This document shows, in pieces, positions 25,469 through 34,388 of a stretch of DNA of 64,000 bases (its first letter is position 1; every line of letters begins with the position of its first letter). The notes beneath the pieces are model-generated. The model was not told where the DNA came from and ran no database searches. It was given only the letters and a program-made list of their open reading frames with translations. The DNA is from Rhodoplanes sp963724735 (GTDB lineage: Bacteria; Pseudomonadota; Alphaproteobacteria; Rhizobiales; Xanthobacteraceae): contig CAVRVX010000009.1 of assembly GCA_963724735.1 (NCBI GenBank), forward strand, positions 62,001 to 126,000, given 5' to 3'. The translations under genes were made by a program, and so were the position numbers.

Positions 25469-26587
25469 TCAGCCGGTGAGCAGGACGACGGCCTCGGGCG
25501 CAAACGAGAGCCAGACCCGATCGTCCCAGCCGACCGTGCGTTCGCACACGCGCACGGCATTGGTCACTGAGGCCTTCATCATGGCGCCGTCCTCCAATCG
25601 CACCTTGTAAACCGAGATATCGCCGAGATAGGCAATATCGACCACGCGGCCGGACACCGTGTTCAAGGCGTCGGACGGCGGCGCGTGTGCGAATTTGAGT
25701 TTTTCCGGCCGCACGGCGAAGACGAGCGGCGAGCCCGGTTGCGCCTGCGCGCTCGTCGCGGCGCGAAAGCGCCGGCCTTGGGCGTCTTCGAGAATGGCTC
25801 CCTCGGCGTTTGCCGAGAGTGTTCCCTCGATGACATTGACCTCGCCGACGAACTCGGCCACCCAGCGCGAGTTCGGCTGTTCGTAGATAAGGGCGGGCGG
25901 GCCGACCTGCGCGATCTGGCCGCGGTTCATGACGGCCATCCGGTGTGCGACCGTCATCGCCTCCTCCTGGTCGTGAGTGACGATCACGAAGGTCGTGCCG
26001 AGCCGCGCTTGCAGTTCCATCAGCTCGGACTGAGTCTGTTCACGCAGCTTCTTGTCGAGCGCGGCGAGCGGTTCGTCGAGCAGCAAGACCTTAGGCCGCT
26101 TCGCCAGCGAACGGGCAAGCGCAACGCGCTGGCGCTGGCCGCCGGAGAGCTGGTGCGGCTTGCGGTCAGCGAGCCCTTTCAATCGGACCAGACGCAGCAT
26201 CTCTTCGACGCGCCGAGCGATGTCCGCCTTCGGCAGCCGGTCCTGCTTGAGGCCGAAGGCGATATTGTTGAACACGCTGAGATGAGGAAACAGCGCATAA
26301 CTCTGGAACATCATATTGACCGGCCGCCGATAGGGCGGAACGTCGTCGATCTGCTTGCCGGATAACAGGATGCTGCCCTCGTCGGGGGTCTCGAACCCGG
26401 CGAGCATGCGCAGGAGCGTGGTCTTGCCGCATCCCGAGGGCCCGAGCAGGGCAAAAAACTCGCCCTCATAAATATCAAGGTCGAGCCGCTCGACTGCGGC
26501 GATATTGGCAAACCGTTTGCTCACGCCCTCGAAGCGCACCACCGGCTGCGCATTCGGATCGGTCCACGGGGCAAAGTCACGTCGCAT
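25469..26587 (-). CDS. potG: Polyamine-type ABC transporter ATP-binding protein (PotG/PotA-like)
   Basis: The 372-residue ATPase has Walker A GPSGCGKTTLL, the Q-loop in NMMFQSYALFPHLSVFNNIA, ABC signature LSGGQRQRVALARSLAKRP, Walker B VLLLDEPLAALD and the switch His in VTHDQEEAMTVAHR. The C-terminal third is a TOBE-like domain typical of PotA/PotG. It is first in the operon. A binding protein (PotF/PotD) would be expected here but the upstream gene is a GlpD-like flavoprotein, so it must be encoded elsewhere or have been lost. Confidence 0.92.
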   Translation of the reverse strand: MRRDFAPWTDPNAQPVVRFEGVSKRFANIAAVERLDLDIYEGEFFALLGPSGCGKTTLLRMLAGFETPDEGSILLSGKQIDDVPPYRRPVNMMFQSYALFPHLSVFNNIAFGLKQDRLPKADIARRVEEMLRLVRLKGLADRKPHQLSGGQRQRVALARSLAKRPKVLLLDEPLAALDKKLREQTQSELMELQARLGTTFVIVTHDQEEAMTVAHRMAVMNRGQIAQVGPPALIYEQPNSRWVAEFVGEVNVIEGTLSANAEGAILEDAQGRRFRAATSAQAQPGSPLVFAVRPEKLKFAHAPPSDALNTVSGRVVDIAYLGDISVYKVRLEDGAMMKASVTNAVRVCERTVGWDDRVWLSFAPEAVVLLTG

Positions 26588-26648
26588 GGAGGATTTCCGC
26601 GAATTCAGTCGACGGCTATTCTCTTGATGCGGGTGGATCGCGAGAGGA

Positions 26649-28151
26649 TCAATGGAATTCTTTTTTTGGTCCCGCGCGCGAGCGGGTCGTCATGAACCGG
26701 TCGAGCGTCGCGCGTTCGGTGGCGGAGAGGCGGAGGCGAAGCGACGAACGCCGCCAGAGCACGTCCTCTGCGGTCTCGGCCCACTCCTCGTCCATTAGAT
26801 AGGCGATCTCGGCGGCGGTGAGATCGGCTCCGAATTGCTCCCCGAGGTCGCCCGCTTGCGCGGCCGTACCGAGGATTCGCTCCACGCGGGTTCCATAGCT
26901 TGAAACCAGCCGCCGCGCATGCGGCGCGTTGAGGAACGGCCAACGCCGCTCGGTCGCCGCGACGAGGGCGTCGAGTCCATCGACGGCGAAATCGCCGCCA
27001 GGCAGCGGCGCGCCCCTCGTCCAACTCGGCGGCGCCGCGAAGAATCGCGCGATACGGTCGACTGCCGTTTCCGCGAGGCGACGCGCCAGCAAAGCATGCC
27101 CGCCGCAAACGGTCAGCAGCGGGGCGAGGCCGCGCGGCTTGTCGAGATGGATGACGTGATCGGGAACGGTTGACGTCGGCGCGCTCTCGGCTCTTTTCGG
27201 TATCGCGCGGGTGCAGGAAAAAGGCGATACGTCATCCAGCGGGATGGCGTGCCGGAAATAGTGGTTGGCGAGCGCGCAAAGCGAGGCAACCTCTTCGGCG
27301 GTCGGCGCAGCCGGCGCGCCGGCGCCGGAATAAGCCTTTTCGAGGGGACCAATCAGCATGGAATCGGCTCCGAGAGGCAGCGCGAGAACAAATCCGCCCC
27401 TGCGGTCCGGCAGCAGATAGCCGCCGTCATGGTCGAATGCCCGCGCGGCGACGATATAGGTCTCCTTGACGTTGCGGATCGCAATTGGCGATGCGCCCCC
27501 GCAGAGCTTGGCTGCGATTTTTTCCAACCCGGGGCCGGCGGCATTGACGAGGACGCGCGCGGCAATGCTCAGTCGCTCACCGCGCGCATTGACCACAAGC
27601 GTCCACTCCTCGCTCCGCTCCGCGCGCACGCAGCGCGTCCGCGTGCGAACGACCGCGCCGCGGTCGGCCGCTTCGCGCGCATTGGCGACGGGCAGGCGTA
27701 CGTCGTCGACCCGGCAGTCCGAACAGGCAAAGCCGAAAGCGAAGGTTCGCCGCAACGCGGTTCCGAACGGGTGGTGGGTAAGATCAAGCGCCTGCGTCGC
27801 CGGCAGGATGCGCCGCGACGCGAGGTGATCGTAGACGAACAGACGTCCACGTAACCCGAGCGGGGTGCGGGCGCTGTCCTGCGGCAGCAGGACGAGGCGC
27901 TGGGCGCGTGCGAGATGGGGCGCGGTCGCGAGCATGACCTCCCTTTCGGCCAAGACCGCCCGCCACGTGCCGAGCGATCGGCAGCGGGACTGGAGGGCGC
28001 TCTGGACCAGCATGTGGGGGCCGGATGAGGCGTCGGAGGCGAGATCGCTCTCGTCGAGGAGGAGCACCTTGACGCCGCGTCCCGCCGCGTCGCGGGCGAT
28101 GGCCGCGCCGCCCGCGCCCGAGCCGATGACGGCGAGATCGAAATCGGCCAT
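26649..28151 (-). CDS. GlpD-like FAD-dependent oxidoreductase
   Basis: A 500-residue flavoprotein. The N-terminal FAD-binding Rossmann motif is VIGSGAGGAAIARDAAGRGV (residues 7-26). A central DAO-type fold follows, with VNAAGPGLEKIAAKL and TVCGGHALLARRLAETAVDR, and the C-terminal all-helical domain of glycerol-3-phosphate dehydrogenases. The usual SSKLIHGGLRYL-type segment after the FAD motif is replaced by ASSGPHMLVQSALQSR, so the substrate may differ from glycerol 3-phosphate. It sits just upstream of potGHI (61-bp gap) and diverges from an SDR gene. I do not assign glpD because of the altered motif. Confidence 0.75.
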   Translation of the reverse strand: MADFDLAVIGSGAGGAAIARDAAGRGVKVLLLDESDLASDASSGPHMLVQSALQSRCRSLGTWRAVLAEREVMLATAPHLARAQRLVLLPQDSARTPLGLRGRLFVYDHLASRRILPATQALDLTHHPFGTALRRTFAFGFACSDCRVDDVRLPVANAREAADRGAVVRTRTRCVRAERSEEWTLVVNARGERLSIAARVLVNAAGPGLEKIAAKLCGGASPIAIRNVKETYIVAARAFDHDGGYLLPDRRGGFVLALPLGADSMLIGPLEKAYSGAGAPAAPTAEEVASLCALANHYFRHAIPLDDVSPFSCTRAIPKRAESAPTSTVPDHVIHLDKPRGLAPLLTVCGGHALLARRLAETAVDRIARFFAAPPSWTRGAPLPGGDFAVDGLDALVAATERRWPFLNAPHARRLVSSYGTRVERILGTAAQAGDLGEQFGADLTAAEIAYLMDEEWAETAEDVLWRRSSLRLRLSATERATLDRFMTTRSRAGPKKEFH

Positions 28152-28262
28152 GCTATGCCTCTACGGCGCCTCGCGCCGGCGATGACGGCGGATGGATTTG
28201 GCGATCGGATCGCGCAACAAGCAACCGCAAAATCGACCCCCGCTCCGCCTGGAGACGACGAC

Positions 28263-28964
28263 ATGGAATTTCACGAGCTGCACGTGATGGTGACCGGCGG
28301 AACCGGAGCGCTTGGGCGCGCCGTCGTCGCTGCACTGATCGACGCCGGGGCGACCTGCCATATTCCTTACCGCAGCGAGGCGGAAGTGGAGCGGTTTCCG
28401 TTCCGCGATCACAAACAGGCCAATCTTTATCCGAACAGCGATCTCGGCGACGAGCGCAGCGTCGATCAGCTGTTCGAGCGCCTCCCCTCATTGTGGGCGT
28501 CGATCCACCTCGCCGGAGCGTTCGCGTTCGGCCCGCACCGGGAATTGAGCGAGACGACCCTCCGGCGTCAGATCGAGGCCAATTTCATCACCTGCGCGCT
28601 GTGTTGCCGCGGCGCGCTGCGCGTCTTTGCGCGCGGCGGGCAAGGCGGACGGATCGTCAATGTCGCCGCTCGTCCCGGACTGGAATGGCGCGCCGGTGCG
28701 AACATGGCCGTCTATGCCGCGACCAAAGCCGCGGTCGCCGCGCTCACCGTCGCGCTCGCCGAGGAGGTCGCCAAGGAGGGCGTGCTCGTCAATGCGGTGG
28801 CGCCCTCGATCATGGATACGCCCACGAATCGCATGGACATGCCCAAGGCCGATTTTTCCGCTTGGCCGAAGGTCGATGAAGTCGCGCAAACCATTCTTTT
28901 TCTTGCCTCGCCAGGCAACAAGGTCACACGTGGCGGTATCGTGCCAGTATACGGGAAGGCATAG
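28263..28964 (+). CDS. SDR-family oxidoreductase lacking the usual catalytic Ser
   Basis: From ATG 28263 the 233-residue protein has the NAD(P)-binding motif VTGGTGALGRAVVAAL (residues 9-24), the NAG-like HLAGAFAFGPH, and the active-site Tyr/Lys in VYAATKAAVAALTVALAEEV. The Ser normally in NVSS is Ala here (NVAARPGLEW). That also occurs in the dihydropteridine-reductase branch. Substrate is unknown. The gene is divergent from the GlpD-like flavoprotein over 111 bp, so the two may be co-regulated. The frame is open upstream, but the family begins at MEFHELHVMVTGG. Confidence 0.82.
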   Translation: MEFHELHVMVTGGTGALGRAVVAALIDAGATCHIPYRSEAEVERFPFRDHKQANLYPNSDLGDERSVDQLFERLPSLWASIHLAGAFAFGPHRELSETTLRRQIEANFITCALCCRGALRVFARGGQGGRIVNVAARPGLEWRAGANMAVYAATKAAVAALTVALAEEVAKEGVLVNAVAPSIMDTPTNRMDMPKADFSAWPKVDEVAQTILFLASPGNKVTRGGIVPVYGKA

Positions 28965-29154
28965 CGTGATTGCGCAACTGCACGGATTGTCGCGATAGAC
29001 TTAGAACAACATTAACCGCAGAGTGTTCTGGCTTTTTCTTGCACCAACCATACTCGGCCCAGCGCTTTCTTATTTCGGTCACGCGACCGTGTTTGGCCTG
29101 TGCGGGACTTACTGTGCTTATTTTTATTTGATCCTTGCTTGTAGTGGGGTGCCG

Positions 29155-30147
29155 ATGTTCAGCCTTGATCACCGCGATTCCGAGCTCCGCCTGCTCTTCG
29201 AGGCGGCGCCGAACGGCATGATCGTGACTAATGAAGTCGGCATTATCACCTTCGTGAACCGACAGATCGAGAAGCTGTTCGGTTATTCCCGTGGAGAGCT
29301 GATCGGGAGGAGCGTGGAGGTTCTGATACCGGAGGGGTCGCGCGCGGCGCATCCGGTCAAGCGCACGGGATTCATGAAGAATCCTACGATGAGGCCGATG
29401 GGAGCGGGTCGCGACCTTTATGGGTTGCGCAAGGACGGCACCGAATTTCCGGTGGAGATCGGCCTCAATCCGTTTCGCTCGGGCGACCGTATGCTGGTGG
29501 TCGGCTCAGTCATCGACATTACCGAGCGCAAGCGTAGCGAAGAGCACATTCGTTGCATTATGAATGAGCTGTCGCACCGCTCGAAGAATCTGCTGGCGGT
29601 CGTGCTTGCCATCGCAAATCAGACCGTGCGGCGGGCGACCAGCTTTGGCGAATTCCAGAAAAACTTCGAAAGTCGGCTCCTGGCGATCGCCCGTTGCCAT
29701 GACCTTCTTGTGGATAAAGGTTGGGAAGGCGCTTCAATCGAATCTTTGATCACCGCCCAGCTCAGGCCGTTCACCGACGATGCTGAGTCGCGCGTCGACG
29801 CCGCCGGGCCGCCGATCATGCTGAATCCGGACGCCGCCCAGAATATCAGCCTTGCCTTGCATGAGCTTGCGGCGAATTCGATGAAATACGGCGCGCTGTC
29901 TGCACCCGAAGGACAGATTTTCATTCGCTGGGACATCGACGGGCTGCGGACGCCGAAAAAGTTCCGCTTCTCGTGGCAGGAGCGGGGCGGCCCGATCGTG
30001 GAACCGCCGACCCACGAGGGATTCGGCCACAAGCTTCTCAGCCGCATCGCCTCGGAGAATCCCGACACGGAGATCAGGCTCGCCTTTGCCCCCGAGGGCT
30101 TTACCTGGACCATCGAGTGCCAGGAACAGGTGTTTTTGCGGCTTTGA
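29155..30147 (+). CDS. PAS-domain HWE-family sensor histidine kinase
   Basis: From ATG 29155 the 330-residue protein starts with a PAS domain (FEAAPNGMIVTNEVGIITFV through GSVIDITERKRSEE, residues about 10-125). The HWE kinase core follows, with the phospho-acceptor His in MNELSHRSKNLLAVVLAIAN. The ATPase domain has LALHELAANSMKYGALS, a WQERGGP motif and GFGHKLLSRIAS. It is soluble and senses an intracellular signal. No response regulator adjoins it, so its target is elsewhere. A longer frame from GTG 29023 would add a hydrophobic stretch and is less likely. Confidence 0.88.
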   Translation: MFSLDHRDSELRLLFEAAPNGMIVTNEVGIITFVNRQIEKLFGYSRGELIGRSVEVLIPEGSRAAHPVKRTGFMKNPTMRPMGAGRDLYGLRKDGTEFPVEIGLNPFRSGDRMLVVGSVIDITERKRSEEHIRCIMNELSHRSKNLLAVVLAIANQTVRRATSFGEFQKNFESRLLAIARCHDLLVDKGWEGASIESLITAQLRPFTDDAESRVDAAGPPIMLNPDAAQNISLALHELAANSMKYGALSAPEGQIFIRWDIDGLRTPKKFRFSWQERGGPIVEPPTHEGFGHKLLSRIASENPDTEIRLAFAPEGFTWTIECQEQVFLRL

Positions 30148-30253
30148 CAGGCAGGACATTTGCGGCCGGCGTCTGCTCCGTAGGCGAGGGCGACGCCATC
30201 GTCGCGCTTGAAATCAGTGGTCTTGCGGAATTGGTTCTTGTGGCGCGCTGCTT

Positions 30254-31117
30254 TCACGCGAACCGGTTCGTCAACGTGCCAATTCCGCTGATCGAAATCG
30301 AGACGACATCGCCCGGTTTGAGGAAAAGCGGCGGATCGCGGCCAATGCCTACGCCGGCGGGGGTGCCCGTCGCGATGATGTCTCCCGGAAGAACCGTCAG
30401 CCCGGCCGAAATGATCGCGATGAGGCTCGGTATGTCGAAGATCAGGTCGCGCGTATTGCCGTCCTGACGAAGCTCGCGGTTCACCCAGCATTTTACCGCC
30501 AGCTCCTGCGGGTCGATTTCGTCCGCCGTCGTTATCCAGGGGCCCATCGGACAAAAGGTGTCGAGCGCCTTGCCGAGGAACCACTGTTTGTGCTTGCGCT
30601 GGCGGTCGCGGGCGGTCACGTCGTTGACGATCGTGTAGCCGAACACATGGCGCAAAGCGTCCGGCTTGGCGATGTCGCGGCCGGCGGCGCCGATCACCAC
30701 GGCAAGCTCGGCCTCGTAGTCCACGCTCGACGTCACGTGCGGATGCAGCTGAACCGCAGCCTCAGGCCCGATGACGGCGCTGGGCGGCTTGGTGAAGACA
30801 GCCGGGTAGTCATCGATCTCGGCGCCTTTGACCGCGCCGGCCTCAAAGCCGCTGCGCGAAAACTCGTAGGCGTGCTGGCGGTAGTTCTTACCGACACAAA
30901 AGATATTGCGCCGGGGGAGCGGAATCGGCGCAAGCAGGTGCACATCCGAAAGCGGCAGCTCGGCGCCGCCGGTTTCAAGCCGCGCTCCGATCTCGCGATA
31001 GCGCTCGATCAGGTCGAGCATGCCGGCGACGCCGGTGATTGCGCGGACAGACTGGCGAGCCTCGTCGACGATTCCGACATGATCGGTTTCGCCAAATCGG
31101 AAACAGGCTAATTTCAT
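30254..31117 (-). CDS. Fumarylacetoacetate hydrolase family protein
   Basis: The 287-residue enzyme has a small N-terminal domain and the FAH catalytic fold. The metal-site residues appear in SVDYEAELAVVIGAAG and in FGYTIVNDVTARD. GKALDTFCPMGPWITTADEI and IIATGTPAGVGIGRDPP are typical of 2-hydroxyhepta-dienedioate isomerase or acylpyruvase-like members. It would hydrolyse or decarboxylate a beta-diketone-type aromatic breakdown intermediate. Directly upstream lies a TctC-type binding-protein gene in the same orientation (47-bp gap), a common partnership for uptake and degradation of aromatic or organic acids. The exact substrate is unknown. Confidence 0.9.
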   Translation of the reverse strand: MKLACFRFGETDHVGIVDEARQSVRAITGVAGMLDLIERYREIGARLETGGAELPLSDVHLLAPIPLPRRNIFCVGKNYRQHAYEFSRSGFEAGAVKGAEIDDYPAVFTKPPSAVIGPEAAVQLHPHVTSSVDYEAELAVVIGAAGRDIAKPDALRHVFGYTIVNDVTARDRQRKHKQWFLGKALDTFCPMGPWITTADEIDPQELAVKCWVNRELRQDGNTRDLIFDIPSLIAIISAGLTVLPGDIIATGTPAGVGIGRDPPLFLKPGDVVSISISGIGTLTNRFA

Positions 31118-31164
31118 CGAACAAATCCCCGGCCTTTATCGATCGATGATCGAAAACATCGCAG

Positions 31165-32166
31165 CTATCCGACCTTGCCGATCTTTTGCACGGCGGCGAT
31201 CAGGCGCCGGCTGTCGGCCTCGACGAAACGGGAAAAATCGGGAGCGTCCTGATAGGCGGGGGGGCTTCCCGCAGTCTCGAAGGTCCTGATCACCTCCGGG
31301 CTCCGCATCGCTTCGCCGATCGCCTCGCGTAAACGCACCATGATCGGATCGGGCAGGCCGCGAGGGGAAAATACGCCAGCCCATATGTAGAATTCGACAT
31401 CCGGATAGCCGAGCTCCTTGAAGGTTGGAACGTTGGGGAAACTTGCGACCCGTTCCGCCCCCCAGCAGGCGAGAATGCGCAGCTTTCCGTCATCGACCTG
31501 TGGCTTGAGCACCCCAGGCGCGGAGGCAAGGGCTTCCACCGATTTGGAGAGCAGCGCCGTCAGGGCAGGGCCGGCGCCCCGGAACGGCACGTGCAAAAGC
31601 TTGATCCCGGCCGACGCGGCGAACATCTCCATTGCGATGTGCAATGTGCCGTAGGGACCGGAGGACCCGTAAGGTATTTCGCCTGGCCTTTTCTTGGCGT
31701 CCTCGACCAGGTCCTGCACGGTTTTCCACGGGGCCGATACGGGAATCGCAAGCATGGTCGGATCGGCAAGGATTCGCGCGATGGGGATAAGCTGCGAAAC
31801 TTCATAGGCGGGCTGGCGTCCGAACAGGCGATCAGCTTCGGGAAGCACGGCCAAGGACGACAGCGTCACCAATAAGGTATAGCCGTCGGGATTGGCGCGT
31901 GCGGCGGCCGCGTTTCCCACCGAACCGCCGCCGCCGCCGGCGCGGTTGTCGATAACCACCGGCCGCCCGAGGATTTTCTCCAGCGCAGCTGCGACGGGCC
32001 GCGCCGCAAGGTCAGCCTGTCCGCCCGGCGGGAATGGGACGATGAGGGTGATGGCGCGCGTGGGCCAATCCTGTTGCGCACCGGCGGGGGCTAGCCAAGC
32101 AGAACTCCCGACGGCCGCCAGCGGCAGGCTCATCGCACCTTTTAGAACGTCCCGGCGCTTCATCAA
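31165..32166 (-). CDS. Tripartite tricarboxylate transporter substrate-binding protein (Bug/TctC)
   Basis: The 333-residue protein has a Tat-like leader (KRRDVLKGAMSLPLAAVGSS) and the Bug-family core: WPTRAITLIVPFPPGGQADL, VIDNRAGGGGGSVGNAAAAR and LLHVPFRGAGPALTALLSKS. It binds a carboxylate ligand in the periplasm. The TctA/TctB membrane subunits are not adjacent, which is common for Bug proteins. Its position before the fumarylacetoacetase-family gene suggests the ligand feeds that pathway. Confidence 0.9.
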   Translation of the reverse strand: MMKRRDVLKGAMSLPLAAVGSSAWLAPAGAQQDWPTRAITLIVPFPPGGQADLAARPVAAALEKILGRPVVIDNRAGGGGGSVGNAAAARANPDGYTLLVTLSSLAVLPEADRLFGRQPAYEVSQLIPIARILADPTMLAIPVSAPWKTVQDLVEDAKKRPGEIPYGSSGPYGTLHIAMEMFAASAGIKLLHVPFRGAGPALTALLSKSVEALASAPGVLKPQVDDGKLRILACWGAERVASFPNVPTFKELGYPDVEFYIWAGVFSPRGLPDPIMVRLREAIGEAMRSPEVIRTFETAGSPPAYQDAPDFSRFVEADSRRLIAAVQKIGKVG

Positions 32167-32413
32167 TGCCTCCCTAGGATTCGCTTATTCCTTTTTCCAC
32201 GAACCTCGGAAAGGATCAAACCGAGGGTCAGGCGAGTTAGCAAAAAAGGTCTAAGTGCAGCGATCGAAGAGATAGAAAAATTCCGAATTTTGACCGAAAA
32301 AGATCTTCACGGGAGCCTTTTCAAAAATACAACCTTGTCCTATCATCTCACTTTACGTAAACGGCTGAGCAGATATATAATAACAAAACTCGCCCTGATT
32401 TATGGAGACCGAT

Positions 32414-32782
32414 ATGGCCGGTGTTAATATCAAAAGCCTGGACGTCGACCAATTGTTGTCGCTTCGCGACGACATAGATAAGCGCCTTTCTGAAAAACGT
32501 CGTGATTTGGAAAAGCAGCTTTCTCGGCTTGCATCCGACGCCGGGCGCGGCCGGGCGATCGCGAATTTGCGCTTGGCAGGCGCCGGCCGCCGAACGAGCG
32601 CGATGAAGGGTCGCAAGGTGCCGCCGAAATACCGTGGTCCGGGCGGGGAAACCTGGGCGGGGCGCGGCGCTCAACCGCGATGGCTTTCGGCCGCCCTGAA
32701 AGAGGGAAAGAAATTGGAGGATTTTCTCATCGAAAAGTCGGGTCGCAAGTCGACGAGAAAAGCTCGCTCGAAACAGCAATGA
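32414..32782 (+). CDS. H-NS-like nucleoid protein
   Basis: ATG 32414 follows GGAG with ideal spacing and gives 122 residues. An N-terminal coiled-coil oligomerisation part (QLLSLRDDIDKRLSEKRRDL) is joined to a C-terminal DNA-binding domain with the signature PPKYRGPGGETWAGRGAQPR and a basic tail. Such proteins bind curved AT-rich DNA and silence acquired genes. It is monocistronic and diverges from the Bug-type gene over 247 bp. Confidence 0.87.
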   Translation: MAGVNIKSLDVDQLLSLRDDIDKRLSEKRRDLEKQLSRLASDAGRGRAIANLRLAGAGRRTSAMKGRKVPPKYRGPGGETWAGRGAQPRWLSAALKEGKKLEDFLIEKSGRKSTRKARSKQQ

Positions 32783-33095
32783 ATGGGGCTCCCACGTCGA
32801 AACGTCCTCTTAAGGCCGGTTGCCTTTGAAACAGCGTGACGGATTCTCCGGCGCCGCTCCTCGCAACCTGAAGTTCTCACCGCAGGGAAAAGCCACCCTT
32901 TGCGAGCCGATTGCACAGTTAATCGGCAACGCAGTTCATTAAAATCGACGATCGATAGGCGCGGGCGAGGCTCTCGTATCTGGGAGGCCGCATTCCGACA
33001 GCGGTCTGGGTGCGCGACCTCTGCGAAAGCGCGGTCGTATCCTGCGTTCTCAGATTGCTAAGCGTGCCCCGTTTGCGCGACGCCAGCCCGTTTCG
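32783..33095. other. Intergenic stretch, nothing recognised
   Basis: This is 313 bp between the converging H-NS-like and CNNM/CorC genes. No coding frame, RNA gene or clear terminator was supported. Confidence 0.4.
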
Positions 33096-34388
33096 TCACG
33101 CCGAGCGCGCCGCCGCCAGCCGGCGGATCAGCGGCGTAATGCGCAAGGCGGTGATCCGGTTCCTTTGCTTGCGCAGGACTTGAAAACGGAAGCCATGGAA
33201 GGTGAAGCTCTGGCCCGGTTCGGGAATCGAGCGCGCCTCATGAATGACGAGGCCCGCGATGGTGGTGGCGTCGGAGTCGGGCAGGTTCCAGTCCATCGCG
33301 CGGTTGAGATCGCGGATCGGCACCCCGCCATCGGCGTTGACCGACCCGTCGGGCAAGAGCCGCACGCCTGCGACCTGCACGTCGTGCTCGTCGGCGATGT
33401 CGCCGACGATTTCCTCCAAGATATCCTCGATCGTGAGAATTCCCATCATCTCACCATACTCGTCGACGACGACCGCAAACGGTGTCTTGCGGCGGCGAAA
33501 CGCCTTGAGCTGCTCGGTGAGGGGGCGGGTTTCCGGCACGAACCAGGGCGGCCGTGCAAGCGCCGTCACGTCGATCTTGGCGGGATCGTTGCCGGCGGCG
33601 TAAGTCGCGCGGAACAGGTCCTGCAGATGCAGGATGCCGACAATGTTTTCAGGGGTGCCCTGCCAGAGCGGCATGCGCGTCACGGGGCGCGACAGCGCTT
33701 CATCCAGGATTTTCGTCGGCGGATCGGCGGCATTCGCCATGATGACGTCAGTGCGATGGATCATCACGTCGGCGACGGTCAGCTCGCGCAGATTGAGCAG
33801 TCCCCCGAGCATGTCGCGGTCGGTCTTCTCCACACTGCCGGCGCGATGCAGAAGATCGACCGCGCCGCGCAACTCCTCGTGCACGGAGAGAAAGGCCTGA
33901 TCGGCGCCGACCTTCACGCCGAACCGGCGCAGAATCCAGCGGATCGTTGCCTCGATGCCCACGAGCATCGGTCCGAGCAGACGGACAACCAACGCTATCG
34001 GCCGGGCCACCATAAGCGCGATGCGGTCCGGCGCATTGATCGCCACCGTCTTCGGCAGCACCCCCGTGAAGAGGATGGTCATCACCGCCATGATTGCAGT
34101 CGCGTAGAGAATGCCGACCGCGCCGAACCAGGCCAGCAGAATTCCCGTCATCAGCGCGGAAGCGAAAATGTTGACGAGGTCATTTCCGGTAAGAATGGCG
34201 CCGATCGTCCGCTCGCGGCGTTCCACCAGGCGATTGACCAAAGCGGCGCGCGCGTTTCCGGTCTTTTCCAGCCGCCACATACGAGCGCGGGAAAAGGCGG
34301 TCAGCGCCGTCTCGCTGGCGGAGAAAAAGAACGCCAGAACCAGGCAGATCAGAATGACGGCGAGGAATATCCAGTCTTCGGTCAACAT
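33096..34388 (-). CDS. HlyC/CorC-type (CNNM) transporter with CBS domains
   Basis: The 430-residue protein has an N-terminal DUF21 membrane domain of about four helices (FLAVILICLVLAFFFSASET; ALMTGILLAWFGAVGILYAT). A CBS pair follows (ADVMIHRTDVIMANAAD; FAVVVDEYGEMMGILTIEDI) and then a C-terminal CorC domain (GVRLLPDGSVNADGGVPIRD). Members export or handle magnesium and cobalt. It is the last gene of the aroK-aroB operon and its start overlaps the aroB end by 7 bp, an arrangement conserved in many alphaproteobacteria. Confidence 0.9.
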   Translation of the reverse strand: MLTEDWIFLAVILICLVLAFFFSASETALTAFSRARMWRLEKTGNARAALVNRLVERRERTIGAILTGNDLVNIFASALMTGILLAWFGAVGILYATAIMAVMTILFTGVLPKTVAINAPDRIALMVARPIALVVRLLGPMLVGIEATIRWILRRFGVKVGADQAFLSVHEELRGAVDLLHRAGSVEKTDRDMLGGLLNLRELTVADVMIHRTDVIMANAADPPTKILDEALSRPVTRMPLWQGTPENIVGILHLQDLFRATYAAGNDPAKIDVTALARPPWFVPETRPLTEQLKAFRRRKTPFAVVVDEYGEMMGILTIEDILEEIVGDIADEHDVQVAGVRLLPDGSVNADGGVPIRDLNRAMDWNLPDSDATTIAGLVIHEARSIPEPGQSFTFHGFRFQVLRKQRNRITALRITPLIRRLAAARSA

